Assembly: GCA_035480575.1 (NCBI GenBank)
Contig: DATIHR010000018.1
Coordinates: 5,948-69,947 of the forward strand
Length of the DNA: 64,000 nt
Direction: 5' to 3'
Origin: PMNU01 sp035480575
Lineage (GTDB): Bacteria > Patescibacteriota > Saccharimonadia > Saccharimonadales > UBA4665
Shown here: positions 18,150 through 26,592 of the stretch, piece by piece
How positions within the stretch are numbered: position 1 is the stretch's first letter
How the letters are laid out: each line of letters opens with the position of its first letter
Notes under the pieces: model-generated
Told to the model about the DNA's origin: nothing
What the model saw: the letters and a program-made list of their open reading frames with translations, nothing else
Database searches by the model: none
Program-made: the position numbers and the translations under genes

Positions 18150-18197
18150 CTATTTAAAGGACGGACCTTTTATTTAAAGGTCCGTCCTTTAAATAGT
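18149..18197. repeat. 22-bp-arm palindrome with GGACGGACC core
   Basis: Arms 18149-18170 and 18176-18197 are perfectly complementary around TATTT. Each arm also contains its own mini-hairpin, AAAGG-TCCGT-CCTTT or its complement. The same core recurs at 20,359-20,373. It is placed right after the HTH array operon and before the oxidoreductase, so it may be a bidirectional terminator, but it has no clean T tract. Confidence 0.75.
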
Positions 18198-18230
18198 GGT
18201 ATTATCAGCCAGTAAACAGGGGGAGTTTCG

Positions 18231-18971
18231 ATGGCGGATGAACAATGGGATTTTAGCGGGCTACAGGCGTTGGTGTTTAACTGCACGCTTAAGCCGAGCC
18301 CAGAGCGGAGCAGTACTGAAGGGCTTATTGAAGTTGCGACAAAACTTATGGAAAAGCATGGCGTGCAAACCGAGATTATTCGGGCGATTGACCACGACAT
18401 TGCCACCGGCGTTTACCCGGACATGCGCGAACACGGTTGGAAATCCGACGAATGGCCGGAGCTCTATAAAAAAGTAATGGCAGCTGACATTCTGATTTTG
18501 GCAGGCCCCATTTGGCTGGGCGATAATAGTTCGGTCATGAAGCGGGTTATTGAGCGTTTGTATGGCAATTCTGGCATCCTGAACGACAAGGGCCAATACG
18601 CATATTACGGCAAAACTGCCGGCTGCTTGATTACCGGCAATGAAGACGGCGTTAAGCATTGTGCGATGAACGTACTGTATAGTTTGCAGCACCTCGGTTA
18701 TGTCATCCCGCCACAGGCGGATGCAGGCTGGATTGGCGAGGTCGGGCCTGGCCCTAGCTACGGCGATACCGAGTATGGCGACAAAAAGTTCGACAAACCG
18801 GTGGGCTACGATAATGATTTCACTAATCGTAACACTACATTTATGGCTTGGAACTTGATGCACATGGCGCACATGCTCAAGGCCAATGGCGGCATACCGG
18901 CCTATGGCAATCAACGTTCGGCCTGGGACAAGGGTGAGCGCTTTGATTTTGCAAATCCTGAGTACCGATAA
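18231..18971 (+). CDS. Flavodoxin-fold NAD(P)H-dependent oxidoreductase
   Basis: A 246-residue member of the NADPH-dependent FMN reductase / flavodoxin-like superfamily. LQALVFNCTLKPSPERSST is the phosphate-binding first loop. LILAGPIWLGDNSSVMKRVIER is the conserved second loop with the PxWxG motif, and GKTAGCLITGNEDG is the third. The C-terminal extension (NRNTTFMAWNLMHMAHML) is common in actinobacterial relatives. AGGGGGAG five nt before ATG 18231 is a strong ribosome site. It probably reduces a quinone or a small redox substrate; the partner is unknown. Confidence 0.85.
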   Translation: MADEQWDFSGLQALVFNCTLKPSPERSSTEGLIEVATKLMEKHGVQTEIIRAIDHDIATGVYPDMREHGWKSDEWPELYKKVMAADILILAGPIWLGDNSSVMKRVIERLYGNSGILNDKGQYAYYGKTAGCLITGNEDGVKHCAMNVLYSLQHLGYVIPPQADAGWIGEVGPGPSYGDTEYGDKKFDKPVGYDNDFTNRNTTFMAWNLMHMAHMLKANGGIPAYGNQRSAWDKGERFDFANPEYR

Positions 18972-19037
18972 CCACTACTGTTGACGACCATCGTACTTAA
19001 GCATAAGCTTGAAATATATAATGAAAGGAACCAAGTA

Positions 19038-19688
19038 ATGCGAACAAGAATTGTGGCTATGCTGCTTGCAAGCGGCTTGCTGGCCTTTACTTTAGTAGCG
19101 GCGCCAGTCTATGCCGAAACAGGCGATGGCAGCAGTAGTGGTAGCGGCGATAGCAGTAATGACAGCAGCGACGATAACACGACCACCACTAGTAATTCTG
19201 AAACAGAATCTAACGACGACAATGCTACCAAGCAAAGGAAGACCGAGCTACGACAATCGTTACGCAAGGAAGCAGTGACCCGTACCCAGGAACGTTTAAG
19301 CGAGAACAAGTTGAAGGTATGCGAGAAGCACGAAACGCAAATTAATAGCATCATGACGAACCGCGTTACGCAAGCGCAAAACCACATAGATGTATTTAGT
19401 AAAATTTACGAGCGCGTTAAGGCTTTTTATACAGATAAAAGCCTGAGCGTTGCGAATTACGATGAATTGACTGCAAACGTAGACAGCGCCAAGGTAAAGG
19501 CCGAGGCCACGCTAGCCGTATTAAAGGACAGCGACACGTTCAAGTGCGACGCTCAGGACCCGAAGGCGATCGTCACTGATTTTAAGACCTACCACAAGCA
19601 GCTACGCGATGATCTTAAGGCGTATCGTACTGCCATCAAAGATCTGATAGTTGCGGTTAAATCAGCGCAAGAGGGAGGGCTTAACTAA
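19038..19688 (+). CDS. Secreted coiled-coil protein with Ser/Asp-rich linker
   Basis: The start is ATG 19038, preceded by GAAAGGAA, not the longer frame from 18981. It yields a signal peptide (RTRIVAMLLASGLLAFTLVA, cleavage near VYA-ET). A Gly/Ser/Asp/Asn-rich linker follows, then a helical region of about 140 residues with charged heptads and two conserved-looking cysteines (VCEKHE and FKCDAQ). No known domain. The next gene starts on its stop codon, so the two are coupled. Likely a surface or periplasm-like component, possibly working with the pilin-like protein. Confidence 0.75.
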   Translation: MRTRIVAMLLASGLLAFTLVAAPVYAETGDGSSSGSGDSSNDSSDDNTTTTSNSETESNDDNATKQRKTELRQSLRKEAVTRTQERLSENKLKVCEKHETQINSIMTNRVTQAQNHIDVFSKIYERVKAFYTDKSLSVANYDELTANVDSAKVKAEATLAVLKDSDTFKCDAQDPKAIVTDFKTYHKQLRDDLKAYRTAIKDLIVAVKSAQEGGLN

Positions 19689-19966
19689 TGAACCATATCA
19701 AACAAGCAGGTTTTAGCGCAGTTGAGGCGTTAGTTATTCTTGTGGTGCTCGCTGGCCTTGCTGGCGTGGGTTATGTTGCCGTGCACCGTATGCAGACGCC
19801 CACAGCCGATAACGCTGTCTCGGTCAATAAGTCGTCTACTAGTTCAGAACCCACCGCGCCAGCCATTACAACTACCAGCGATTTAAACCAGGCCCAGCAA
19901 GTTCTTGACTCTTCGGAACTTGATGCCGCCGATACTGACTTAAATGCGCAACTTAATTCGTTTTAG
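19688..19966 (+). CDS. Type IV pilin-like protein
   Basis: A 92-residue protein with a short basic leader (MNHIKQAG), then FSAVEALVILVVLAGLAGVGYVAV. This matches the prepilin pattern: glycine, a hydrophobic residue, glutamate at position +5, and a long hydrophobic helix. The remainder is a short Ser/Thr-rich tail, so it is a minor pilin or pseudopilin at most. Its ATG overlaps the stop of the secreted coiled-coil gene (TAATG). Saccharibacteria use type IV pili for host contact and DNA uptake, but no assembly genes occur here. Confidence 0.75.
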   Translation: MNHIKQAGFSAVEALVILVVLAGLAGVGYVAVHRMQTPTADNAVSVNKSSTSSEPTAPAITTTSDLNQAQQVLDSSELDAADTDLNAQLNSF

Positions 19967-19969
19967 TGT

Positions 19970-20341
19970 ATGCCGCCACTAGTAGATGTTTTATTGATTG
20001 CTATCGGCTTGTTAGCAGGCATGCTCAGCGGATTGGTGGGTGTTGGCGGCGGCATTGTTATTGTGCCGGCGCTGGTAATGCTGCTTGGCTTTAGCCAAAA
20101 AAACGCCCAGGGAACGACACTTGCTATGCTGATGGTCCCCGTGGGTATTCTCGCTGCCCTTACGTACTACCGGGCTGGGCATGTCAACATCAAGGCGGCG
20201 CTGTTTATTGGGCTTGGCTTTTTGTTCGGGGCGTTAATTGGTGCGCAATTTGCCATTAGACTGCCAGACCATACCATGACGCGCGTATTCGGCGGCTTAC
20301 TACTGGCAGTGGGTCTAAAATTTTTACTACTCGGCAAATGA
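19970..20341 (+). CDS. Half-size TauE/SafE-family permease
   Basis: A 123-residue membrane protein with about four hydrophobic helices. The motif GLLAGMLSGLVGVGGGIVIVPALVMLLGFSQKNAQGTTLAMLM is the N-terminal signature of TauE/SafE anion exporters. The family is normally about 250 residues with two inverted halves; this gene encodes only one half and would have to dimerise. GALIGAQFAIRLPD is also conserved. It starts 4 bp after the pilin gene and is followed by a hairpin between converging genes. The transported anion is unknown. Confidence 0.85.
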   Translation: MPPLVDVLLIAIGLLAGMLSGLVGVGGGIVIVPALVMLLGFSQKNAQGTTLAMLMVPVGILAALTYYRAGHVNIKAALFIGLGFLFGALIGAQFAIRLPDHTMTRVFGGLLLAVGLKFLLLGK

Positions 20342-20345
20342 GTTA

Positions 20346-20386
20346 AACCACCATATATAAAGGTCCGTCCTTTGTATATGGTGGTT
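20346..20386. terminator. Hairpin between convergent genes, shares TCCGT core
   Basis: An 18-bp stem (20346-20363 with 20369-20386, one T-G pair at 20358/20374) closes the loop TCCGT. The core AAAGGTCCGTCCTTT is identical to that in the 18.15-kb palindrome. Its position between converging genes fits a bidirectional terminator. Confidence 0.7.
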
Positions 20387-20397
20387 GTGTAGTATGT

Positions 20398-20844
20398 CTA
20401 GCGATGTTGGGTATGCATAACAGCGTGGCCTTTGCCACGTGCAATCAGCCAGCGATTAACGGGGAAGGTGACGCAAAAGGCGACTGCTAATGAAACGATT
20501 AAGCTCCACCAAAAAAGCCAGCTGGTAAGGCCGGCATTAATAGCGCCGGGCACAACAAGAATAAACGCATTATCGGCAAGTTCCATGGTAGCTATAGAGA
20601 CGCTGTCGGCGGCGAGTGCTAAACCAAGCGCGCGGCGCAGGCCTACGCCATGCCGTACAAGCGGCCATATGCTGAAGCTATAGCCAAATATAAAGGCAAA
20701 AAGAATCGATACGGCAACGCTCGCAAGCGCGCCCCACTGCAACGCGCTACTCAGGACCATGCCGAGTATTTCGCCAATACCACAACCAATGAGGCAATGC
20801 AGGGTGGCGCTAGCTGCAAGCTTGTTTAGTTGAGTGGGTAGCAT
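20398..20844 (-). CDS. DUF4396-like membrane protein
   Basis: A 148-residue protein with four hydrophobic segments. ATLHCLIGCGIGEILGM is the characteristic Cys/Glu-containing first helix of DUF4396, and SIATMELADNAFILVVPGAI and WLFWWSLIVSLAVAFCVTFPVNRWLI follow in the expected order. The HCxxGCxxGE motif could bind metal or heme, but the function of the family is unknown. TATACT lies 6 nt before the start, consistent with a leaderless transcript. Confidence 0.75.
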   Translation of the reverse strand: MLPTQLNKLAASATLHCLIGCGIGEILGMVLSSALQWGALASVAVSILFAFIFGYSFSIWPLVRHGVGLRRALGLALAADSVSIATMELADNAFILVVPGAINAGLTSWLFWWSLIVSLAVAFCVTFPVNRWLIARGKGHAVMHTQHR

Positions 20845-20895
20845 ACTAGCAGTATATCGAAATCGTCTTGGACGGCAGTCTAATACCGCCCGACT

Positions 20896-21507
20896 TTAAA
20901 ATCCCAGAGCTTCTTTTACGATGATAATAGTAATACGGTCCGGTACTACCTCTTTGTGGATAGTGAGGATTTTGCTGATATTGCTACCGTGCCCGTAGGC
21001 CTCTTTGGCGCGCGCATCTTCTAGGGCGAACACGTGATCTTTTACGCGCTTTTCGGCCTCGGCAAGGTCTTTGACGATTTTTTGGGCACCGACGATCCAA
21101 ATGACCTTGCCAGCGCCATGCGCGTACGCTGGTAGCTGGCTGCCGGTATTCGACACGACATATACGTTGCCGTCTTGCGTAATGGCGTGGACGCTACCGA
21201 TCACGTAGTCGGGCGCGGCGGCAATTTTACGCTGTTCGCTTTTTTTGGTGGGGTCGCCATACAATGCATGTAGCTTTGGGCGGATTGCATCGTAGTCACC
21301 TGATTCGTCAAATATTTTGGTAAGGTCTAGTGCTTCAAGTGTCTTAGAGGTGGCGGTAAAGACCTCGGCGCCTTTTGGCACGAGTTCAAGCACCGTAGCT
21401 GACGCCGCAGCCCGGTCGGGGGCAACGGTAACGCGCATGCCATTTTGTTCCAATGCATTCTGGGCCTGTTCTATTGCTTCGTCGGAGGCTACTACGTCAT
21501 ACGCCAT
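20896..21507 (-). CDS. LUD-domain (LutC/YkgG-like) protein
   Basis: The gene starts at ATG 21507 (MAYDVVASDE) after AAAGGGA; the upstream frame from 21591 is only read-through. The LUD domain features are ATSKTLEALDL, DYVIGSVHAITQDGNVYVVSNTGSQLPAYAHGAGKVIWIVGAQKIV, and SNISKILTIHKEVVPDRITIIIVKEALGF. LUD proteins act in lactate oxidation with LutA/LutB, but neither partner is present. A stand-alone LUD protein of this type is widespread with unknown role. It is divergent from an HxlR regulator that probably controls it through the palindrome between them. Confidence 0.88.
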   Translation of the reverse strand: MAYDVVASDEAIEQAQNALEQNGMRVTVAPDRAAASATVLELVPKGAEVFTATSKTLEALDLTKIFDESGDYDAIRPKLHALYGDPTKKSEQRKIAAAPDYVIGSVHAITQDGNVYVVSNTGSQLPAYAHGAGKVIWIVGAQKIVKDLAEAEKRVKDHVFALEDARAKEAYGHGSNISKILTIHKEVVPDRITIIIVKEALGF

Positions 21508-21540
21508 GAGTTTCCCTTTCTGGGTAAAGTGTTGTATTAT

Positions 21541-21590
21541 GCTATACAATGTATAGCGGCAACAACTACTATACAGCCCATAACTATACA
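21541..21590. promoter_or_regulatory. HxlR operator cluster in divergent gap
   Basis: A perfect palindrome GCTATACA-A-TGTATAGC (21541-21557) is followed by two more CTATACA half-sites (21569-21575, 21584-21590). The sites lie between the LUD gene and the HxlR gene and are the natural candidates for HxlR binding. Confidence 0.6.
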
Positions 21591-21616
21591 AAGTAAAGTA
21601 TCGTAGTATAAATCAC

Positions 21617-21955
21617 ATGGACTATATGAGTGATTGTGGACCAAGGTGTGGCAGTATCGGCTACGCGCTCGCTATTATTGGCGACAAATGGAGCGGGCAG
21701 ATTGTTCGTGACCTTACTGCGGGGCCGCGTCGTTTTACCGAACTCGAACAGTCGCTCGCGATTGGTCCGCGTACGCTTTCCCAGCGGCTAGAGTCTTTGC
21801 AGGAAAAGGGCATTATATCCAAAAAGAGTTATGCTGAAGCACCGCCGCGTGTAGAGTACGCGCTTACTAATAAAGGCGAGGATTTGCTTCCCATCCTCAA
21901 AAGCATGGCCGAATGGGGCAAAAAGTACCACTCCGTTCAAGAAACTAACTTGTAA
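21617..21955 (+). CDS. HxlR-family transcriptional regulator
   Basis: A 112-residue winged-helix protein. The N-terminal CGPRC pair is typical of redox- or aldehyde-sensing HxlR members. IGDKWSGQIVRDLTAGPRRFTELEQSL, IGPRTLSQRLESLQEKGII and the wing YALTNKGEDLLPIL define the fold. TAGTAT lies 7 nt upstream of the ATG (leaderless). It is divergent from the LUD gene with a shared palindromic region. The likely target is that gene and its own promoter; thiol-based sensing is an inference from the family. Confidence 0.9.
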   Translation: MDYMSDCGPRCGSIGYALAIIGDKWSGQIVRDLTAGPRRFTELEQSLAIGPRTLSQRLESLQEKGIISKKSYAEAPPRVEYALTNKGEDLLPILKSMAEWGKKYHSVQETNL

Positions 21956-21986
21956 AATCGGCGAACTGTTTGTAGTGTCTTAGGCT

Positions 21987-23036
21987 ATGCGTAAGCACAA
22001 CAAACGCACGGTGTTGGCGATCGGCCTCATATGCGGCCTTATCGGGCTATTTTGGCATGCGCCAGCCGTTCATGCCGAATCGTTGTATCCGTATAGCACT
22101 AAGCCATGCGTTTGGGTGCCATACACTGCCCAAGGTACTGCTGCCAATTGGTGCCCTAACTATGACTTTGGCGATGTGCCTAATAGTGTAGCGGCGGCTA
22201 ATGTGCTGTCGCCATACGGTTATGCATATCGCAACTGTACCGATTATGTGGCATGGAAACTTGACGCCATGGGTGTACCGCCGGCGCTATATAAAGGGTT
22301 GGGCAATGCCAAAGATTGGGCAACACGCGCGAGCGCTAAGGGCTTGCGGGTAGATTCGGTACCAGCAGCGGGTGCGGTTGGCGTACGCACTACTGGCGCG
22401 TATGGGCACACGGCATACATCGAATCGGTGCAAGCCGATGGTAGCATTACGGTAACCCATTTTAATTATTTTGCGAATGGCAATTACAGCCAAGATACAA
22501 ATCGCCCTGCGGCATTTGGTTTTACACTATTCATTCATTTCGAGGATACCCTGGCGCCAGCGCCAGTCGCCCCGGTAGTTTCTCCGGCGATTCCTATCGC
22601 ACAAGCTACGCCAGAGGCTGCGCCGGCACCGCCGATTGTGCCGCCAGTTGCGTCTGCGGCCCCTGATGTCACGCTTACGGCGGCAACGCTCGCTGAACCA
22701 ACCGCTGTCACTCAGCTCGAACCATCTCCCCAACCCGTAGCGACAGTGGCCGAATCACCGCCGCCGGTTCCACGGCCACAACCGCTCGTGGCGCCAATGG
22801 CGCCGGTGTCAGTGGCTCGTTCCACGCCGGTGCCAATATGGCGGCAGGCAACCAGTTCGCCGCCATCCGCAGTACGCACTCATTCTAAGCCGCTCGCCGC
22901 TATCAAGCCTGTGGTACAACCCCCGGCAACTGCAGACCACTATAGCTATTGGCCGCTTGTTGGCCTGGCGGGCGCATTGTTAGTACAGGCGTCCGGACCG
23001 CGTCGGTGGTTGACTCAAACAGCCTCGGTAGCCTAG
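21987..23036 (+). CDS. Secreted CHAP-domain peptidoglycan hydrolase
   Basis: A 349-residue exported protein. The signal peptide is at 1-30 (TVLAIGLICGLIGLFWHAPAVHA). The CHAP domain at about 45-190 carries the catalytic cysteine in YRNCTDYVAWKLDAMG and the histidine in YGHTAYIESVQ. A Pro/Ala-rich stretch of about 130 residues and a C-terminal hydrophobic helix (WPLVGLAGALLVQA) follow, suggesting attachment to the cell surface. CHAP enzymes act as amidases or endopeptidases on peptidoglycan. TAGTGT lies 8 nt before the start. Confidence 0.88.
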   Translation: MRKHNKRTVLAIGLICGLIGLFWHAPAVHAESLYPYSTKPCVWVPYTAQGTAANWCPNYDFGDVPNSVAAANVLSPYGYAYRNCTDYVAWKLDAMGVPPALYKGLGNAKDWATRASAKGLRVDSVPAAGAVGVRTTGAYGHTAYIESVQADGSITVTHFNYFANGNYSQDTNRPAAFGFTLFIHFEDTLAPAPVAPVVSPAIPIAQATPEAAPAPPIVPPVASAAPDVTLTAATLAEPTAVTQLEPSPQPVATVAESPPPVPRPQPLVAPMAPVSVARSTPVPIWRQATSSPPSAVRTHSKPLAAIKPVVQPPATADHYSYWPLVGLAGALLVQASGPRRWLTQTASVA

Positions 23037-23046
23037 GCTATACATA

Positions 23047-24354
23047 ATGCTTGATGCTGCTAAAAAAATCGCTGCGCGCGGCGTCCGCCGCCTATCCATA
23101 TTGCGCCCCCACAAGGAGCTACGCCCTGATGACGTACGCATTGCTCGCGATTATGTCACTGCTTACTGGCCAAAGCTAGAGCGCTACAACCCCAAAGACG
23201 ATGGCAGCCTTGTTGGCGTGCCCAAGCCCTACCTGGTGCCGTCGTACGCACATGGGCACGAATTTGACTATAACGAGCTGTACTACTGGGACAGTTATTT
23301 TATGGTGCAAGGTTTTCTAAACGATCCGAACCGCAAAGAGCTTGTACTGGGCATTCTCGAGGATCTAGTCGCATTATTTAAGCGTTTTCAGATTATCCCC
23401 AACGGATCGCAGCTGTACTATGTCAGCCGATCGCACCCGCCTTTTTTGAGCAGTTTTATTTTTGATGTCTACGACGCCTACCAGATGGACGAAAAATGGC
23501 TCAAAGAAATGATAAACGTCGCCAAAGAAGAGTACGAGACTGTCTGGATGGGCACGCGTAAGCCGAATGCACGGCTAGTACATAAGGGGTTAAGTCGCTA
23601 TTACGACTTTAATTATTTGCACGATATCGCTGAAGCCGAAAGCGGCTGGGATATGACACCGCGCTTTAACCGTAAAGCGCTCAACTACTTGCCGGTAGAC
23701 CTAAACGCCTTGTTGTACAAGTACGAAATGGATTTTGCCCGCGCCGCTCGTATATTTGAAAAACCGCGCGAGGCGGCCCTGTGGGAGCGTGCCGCAGCGG
23801 CCCGCAAGCGGTCTATGGATGAGCTTATGTGGGATAAAATCCGTAGTTTGTTTTATGATTACAACTACGTAAAAGAAAAGCGCGGCACCATAAGTTCGCT
23901 GGCTACGTACTTCCCCATGTGGGCAGGGATGGTAGACGACAAACAGGCGCGCGCATTAGTAAAAGCACTCAAGCGGTTCGAACAAAAGGGCGGCCTAAGC
24001 ACCACCGATAACTTGCCGCTTGGCCAATATCGCCCTGGTGCAATGCCAACCCAGTGGGCGTATCCAAACGGCTGGGCACCGCTGCATTTTATTACGGTCA
24101 AGGCAATGCAGCGCTATGGGTACCACGACGACGCCAAACGTATTGCCATGAAGTGGCTGCACACCAACCTGGATTGGTTTACGGCACACAAAGAATTTTT
24201 AGAAAAGTACAATGTCGTCACGCCAGAAAAACCGCCCGCTAAGGGCGTGTATCCCTCACAAACAGGCTTCGGCTGGACGAACGCAATATTTGAGCGGTTT
24301 TGTCAGGAATTTGTGGACCCACACAACGCGCCGCCTGCCTCGCGTACGGATTAA
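23047..24354 (+). CDS. GH37 trehalase-like glycosidase
   Basis: A 435-residue alpha/alpha-barrel glycosidase. Family landmarks are YYWDSYFMVQGF, AESGWDMTPRF with the likely catalytic acid, LNALLYKYE, QWAYPNGWAPLH (the second trehalase signature, with A for D) and TGFGWTNAIFERF near the end. The substrate is most likely trehalose, yielding glucose. There is no signal peptide, so the enzyme should be cytoplasmic. It starts 10 bp after the CHAP gene. Its stop overlaps that of the convergent HTH-array gene. Trehalose import is not encoded nearby. Confidence 0.88.
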   Translation: MLDAAKKIAARGVRRLSILRPHKELRPDDVRIARDYVTAYWPKLERYNPKDDGSLVGVPKPYLVPSYAHGHEFDYNELYYWDSYFMVQGFLNDPNRKELVLGILEDLVALFKRFQIIPNGSQLYYVSRSHPPFLSSFIFDVYDAYQMDEKWLKEMINVAKEEYETVWMGTRKPNARLVHKGLSRYYDFNYLHDIAEAESGWDMTPRFNRKALNYLPVDLNALLYKYEMDFARAARIFEKPREAALWERAAAARKRSMDELMWDKIRSLFYDYNYVKEKRGTISSLATYFPMWAGMVDDKQARALVKALKRFEQKGGLSTTDNLPLGQYRPGAMPTQWAYPNGWAPLHFITVKAMQRYGYHDDAKRIAMKWLHTNLDWFTAHKEFLEKYNVVTPEKPPAKGVYPSQTGFGWTNAIFERFCQEFVDPHNAPPASRTD

Positions 24355-25454
24355 TCTTCTTTGTTTTTGGCTGTAAGTATCTCGGCAGGAATGCAATACG
24401 GCGCAGTTTTTGGATGGTGCGGTATGTCCGAAGGAACGATGTAGTCAGCTTCAAACAGCCGACGGACGGCTTCTTCGCGGTCGTCGGCGTTCAGCTTGCC
24501 GAGCAATGAACGCAGCTGCGTTTTGACCGTCGGTTCAGCACTCTTTAACTGTTCGCATAACGCTGTGTTATCGAGTCCTAGTATTGTGCCGCAGGCAACG
24601 GCTTTTTCACGCGCAGTCAATTTCCGGACACCTTGTGTGCTGTATTCTAGACGCAATACATCCAGGAGTATTGCCTTGGTTATCATTTCTGGCTTAGAAC
24701 GTGCCTCTAATTTATTGTTGACGCTATTCATATATCCGCTTGCGGTCCGCTGCCCGATGCCAAGCTTATTTTTGGATTCTAAGAGGAAGACTCCATTAGA
24801 CTGGTCTTGTATAATGCAGATCTCTTTTGAACTAAGCGATACTGCCTGTTTATGTGAAAGCGCAACACCCGCTATGGTATGCCCCGGTACAGTAACCTTA
24901 CTTGGCCAATGGCCAACTTCGCGGGCACGACGGAGTGTTGTTGGCATGTTGGATGCATTGCCATAGAATTGCATAAGTGCTGTAGACCAGGTATCGACTT
25001 TGGAACTGGGGACATCATATTTTTGGGCTATTGCGTCTCGTGTCATCCCGCCAGCTCCGTCCTCTAATACAAGCTGTAACTGATATGCAGGCCTGGGCAT
25101 CGGCTCCCGCCATCGTAAGGGTATGTCTCCTCTGGCTAATGCTATATCGGTTGCTTGTATGGGTGTCCTGGCGCCATAGGCGGTCACGGCCGCTCCAAGT
25201 TCTGCGGCCGCCTCTTGTGCACTGAGTGTGTAGTTCGGCGCCAGGGAACGGCATATGCCATCTAGCGTCTTGGTGTTGCGCGTGTAGGCGTTCAGTACGG
25301 CAAGGCATTGCTCGCTAGGCTTTGTGTGCGTTGTGCTATGCAGTACGTCCCGGACGTGCTGCGTCATAGCCATTTCCCCCAAGGTTACTATGGTTAGCGT
25401 CATTTTTGATGCGTCCTCAACACCTTGTTCTGCGGTCATAGATCCAGTCGTCAT
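24351..25454 (-). CDS. Tandem LuxR-type HTH array protein (copy 3)
   Basis: A 367-residue protein with a conserved N-terminal segment (LTIVTLGEMAM.QH) and about four LuxR-like modules. The modules begin near residues 47, 123, 210 and 275. The last (KLTAREKAVACGTILGLDNT, then LRSLLGKLNADDREEAVRRLFEADYIV) is closest to the GerE consensus. Each module ends in an Ala/Leu-rich helix followed by a Gly or Asp turn (IALARGDIPL, LRRAREVGHWP). TAGGAT lies 6 nt before the ATG. It lies downstream of a close paralogue on the same strand. Regulatory function is inferred only. Confidence 0.72.
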   Translation of the reverse strand: MTTGSMTAEQGVEDASKMTLTIVTLGEMAMTQHVRDVLHSTTHTKPSEQCLAVLNAYTRNTKTLDGICRSLAPNYTLSAQEAAAELGAAVTAYGARTPIQATDIALARGDIPLRWREPMPRPAYQLQLVLEDGAGGMTRDAIAQKYDVPSSKVDTWSTALMQFYGNASNMPTTLRRAREVGHWPSKVTVPGHTIAGVALSHKQAVSLSSKEICIIQDQSNGVFLLESKNKLGIGQRTASGYMNSVNNKLEARSKPEMITKAILLDVLRLEYSTQGVRKLTAREKAVACGTILGLDNTALCEQLKSAEPTVKTQLRSLLGKLNADDREEAVRRLFEADYIVPSDIPHHPKTAPYCIPAEILTAKNKED

Positions 25455-25510
25455 GCCATGATCCTATCGAAAATAGTTATTGCTGCAAAGGGCAAAAACT
25501 ACTTTTTGGA
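25455..25510 (-). repeat. Duplicated promoter box, copy A
   Basis: This stretch is nearly identical to 26,593-26,645 and recognisably similar to 26,862-26,915. On the minus strand each copy has TTTGCA-like, a 17-nt spacer and TAGGAT just before the ATG, so the promoter was duplicated together with the gene. Confidence 0.7.
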
Positions 25511-25533
25511 AGCTCGTCCGTCTTGTGGACAGA

Positions 25534-26592
25534 TTAAGTATTGAAAAATTCCGTAGGAATGCTATAAGGTGCATTGCGTGGCTGATCGGGTATGCCAGAG
25601 GCAACAAAATACTCTGTCTCAATTAAGCGGCGTGCGAGTTGCTCGCGGGTCCCAGCTCCCAGCTTGGGCATCATATTCCCCACATGCGTCTTGATGGTAT
25701 GTTTGCTGCGTGTCAACTGATCAGCTATTTCCTCATTCGGAAGCCCCAATACTATTCCGCACGCTACGGGAATTTCGCCTGGCGTGAGTAGTATGCCTGG
25801 TTTGTCGTACTTTATGGTTACCAGATTTAGTAGTATGGCCTTGGTTACTGAACTGGCTGTATGGTGGCTATTCAGTTTTGCGTTTGCGTGCTGCATATAG
25901 GTTTTTTCGGTTGTTGGTCCTCTCGACGATATCCTGTACCCTTCGGACTTTTTTTGCAGTATGCTCTTCTGTTCTGATGATAAGGATATTATGGGTTTGT
26001 ACGGTAGCGCCACGCCAGCTAGTGTGTGCTGCGGAACATGTATGCCAGGCCAATGGCCTGCCTCGCGGGCGCGGCGTAACGCGGTTGGTAAGTTGAGTGC
26101 ATTGTCATAATAAGACATAATCGCCCCAAGCCACCTATCAGTCGACGCTTCGTCGAGCCTATATTTTTGAGCCATTGCTGCTTTGTCTAGCCCGCTCGCT
26201 GTATCTTCTAACATAAATTGCAAGTGGAGTGGGGGTCGGTCAGTCGTCGGCTGCGGGCGTAAAATTATATCCCCCCTAGCTAGCGCTATGTCTGCCGCCT
26301 GTATAGGAGTATCGGCCTTATAAGCATCCACGGCTGCAGTAAGTTCATCCTTTATTTCATGAACACTGAGGCTATGGGCAGGGGCCAATGCTTGGCTTAT
26401 TTGTTCCGCTGTTTGGCAGTTGCGTGTCAGGGCATCTAAGACGGCAAGACTCCGGGCAGGCGGTTTTGTTTGCTCGCTCTGTAGTATGTTCGCGGCATGC
26501 TGCATCATGGCCATTTCCCCAAGCGTTACGATGGTAAGCGACAGCGCTTGTGTGGCCTCGCCATTTTGTTGTGTCATAAGTTCAGGGGTCAT
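25534..26592 (-). CDS. Tandem LuxR-type HTH array protein (copy 4)
   Basis: A 352-residue close paralogue of copy 3. Aligned landmarks are SLTIVTLGEMAMMQHAANIL, SLAVLDALTRNCQTAEQISQALAPAHSLS, TPIQAADIALARGDI, LRRAREAGHWP, HTLAGVALPYKPIISLSSEQK and the C-terminal module LTPGEIPVACGIVLGLPNEEIADQL to ARRLIETEYFVAS. The third module has diverged most (RISSRGPTTEKTYMQHANAKL). TAGGAT lies 6 nt before the start. The duplicated upstream box shows that copies 3, 4 and the fragment arose by tandem duplication. Confidence 0.72.
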   Translation of the reverse strand: MTPELMTQQNGEATQALSLTIVTLGEMAMMQHAANILQSEQTKPPARSLAVLDALTRNCQTAEQISQALAPAHSLSVHEIKDELTAAVDAYKADTPIQAADIALARGDIILRPQPTTDRPPLHLQFMLEDTASGLDKAAMAQKYRLDEASTDRWLGAIMSYYDNALNLPTALRRAREAGHWPGIHVPQHTLAGVALPYKPIISLSSEQKSILQKKSEGYRISSRGPTTEKTYMQHANAKLNSHHTASSVTKAILLNLVTIKYDKPGILLTPGEIPVACGIVLGLPNEEIADQLTRSKHTIKTHVGNMMPKLGAGTREQLARRLIETEYFVASGIPDQPRNAPYSIPTEFFNT

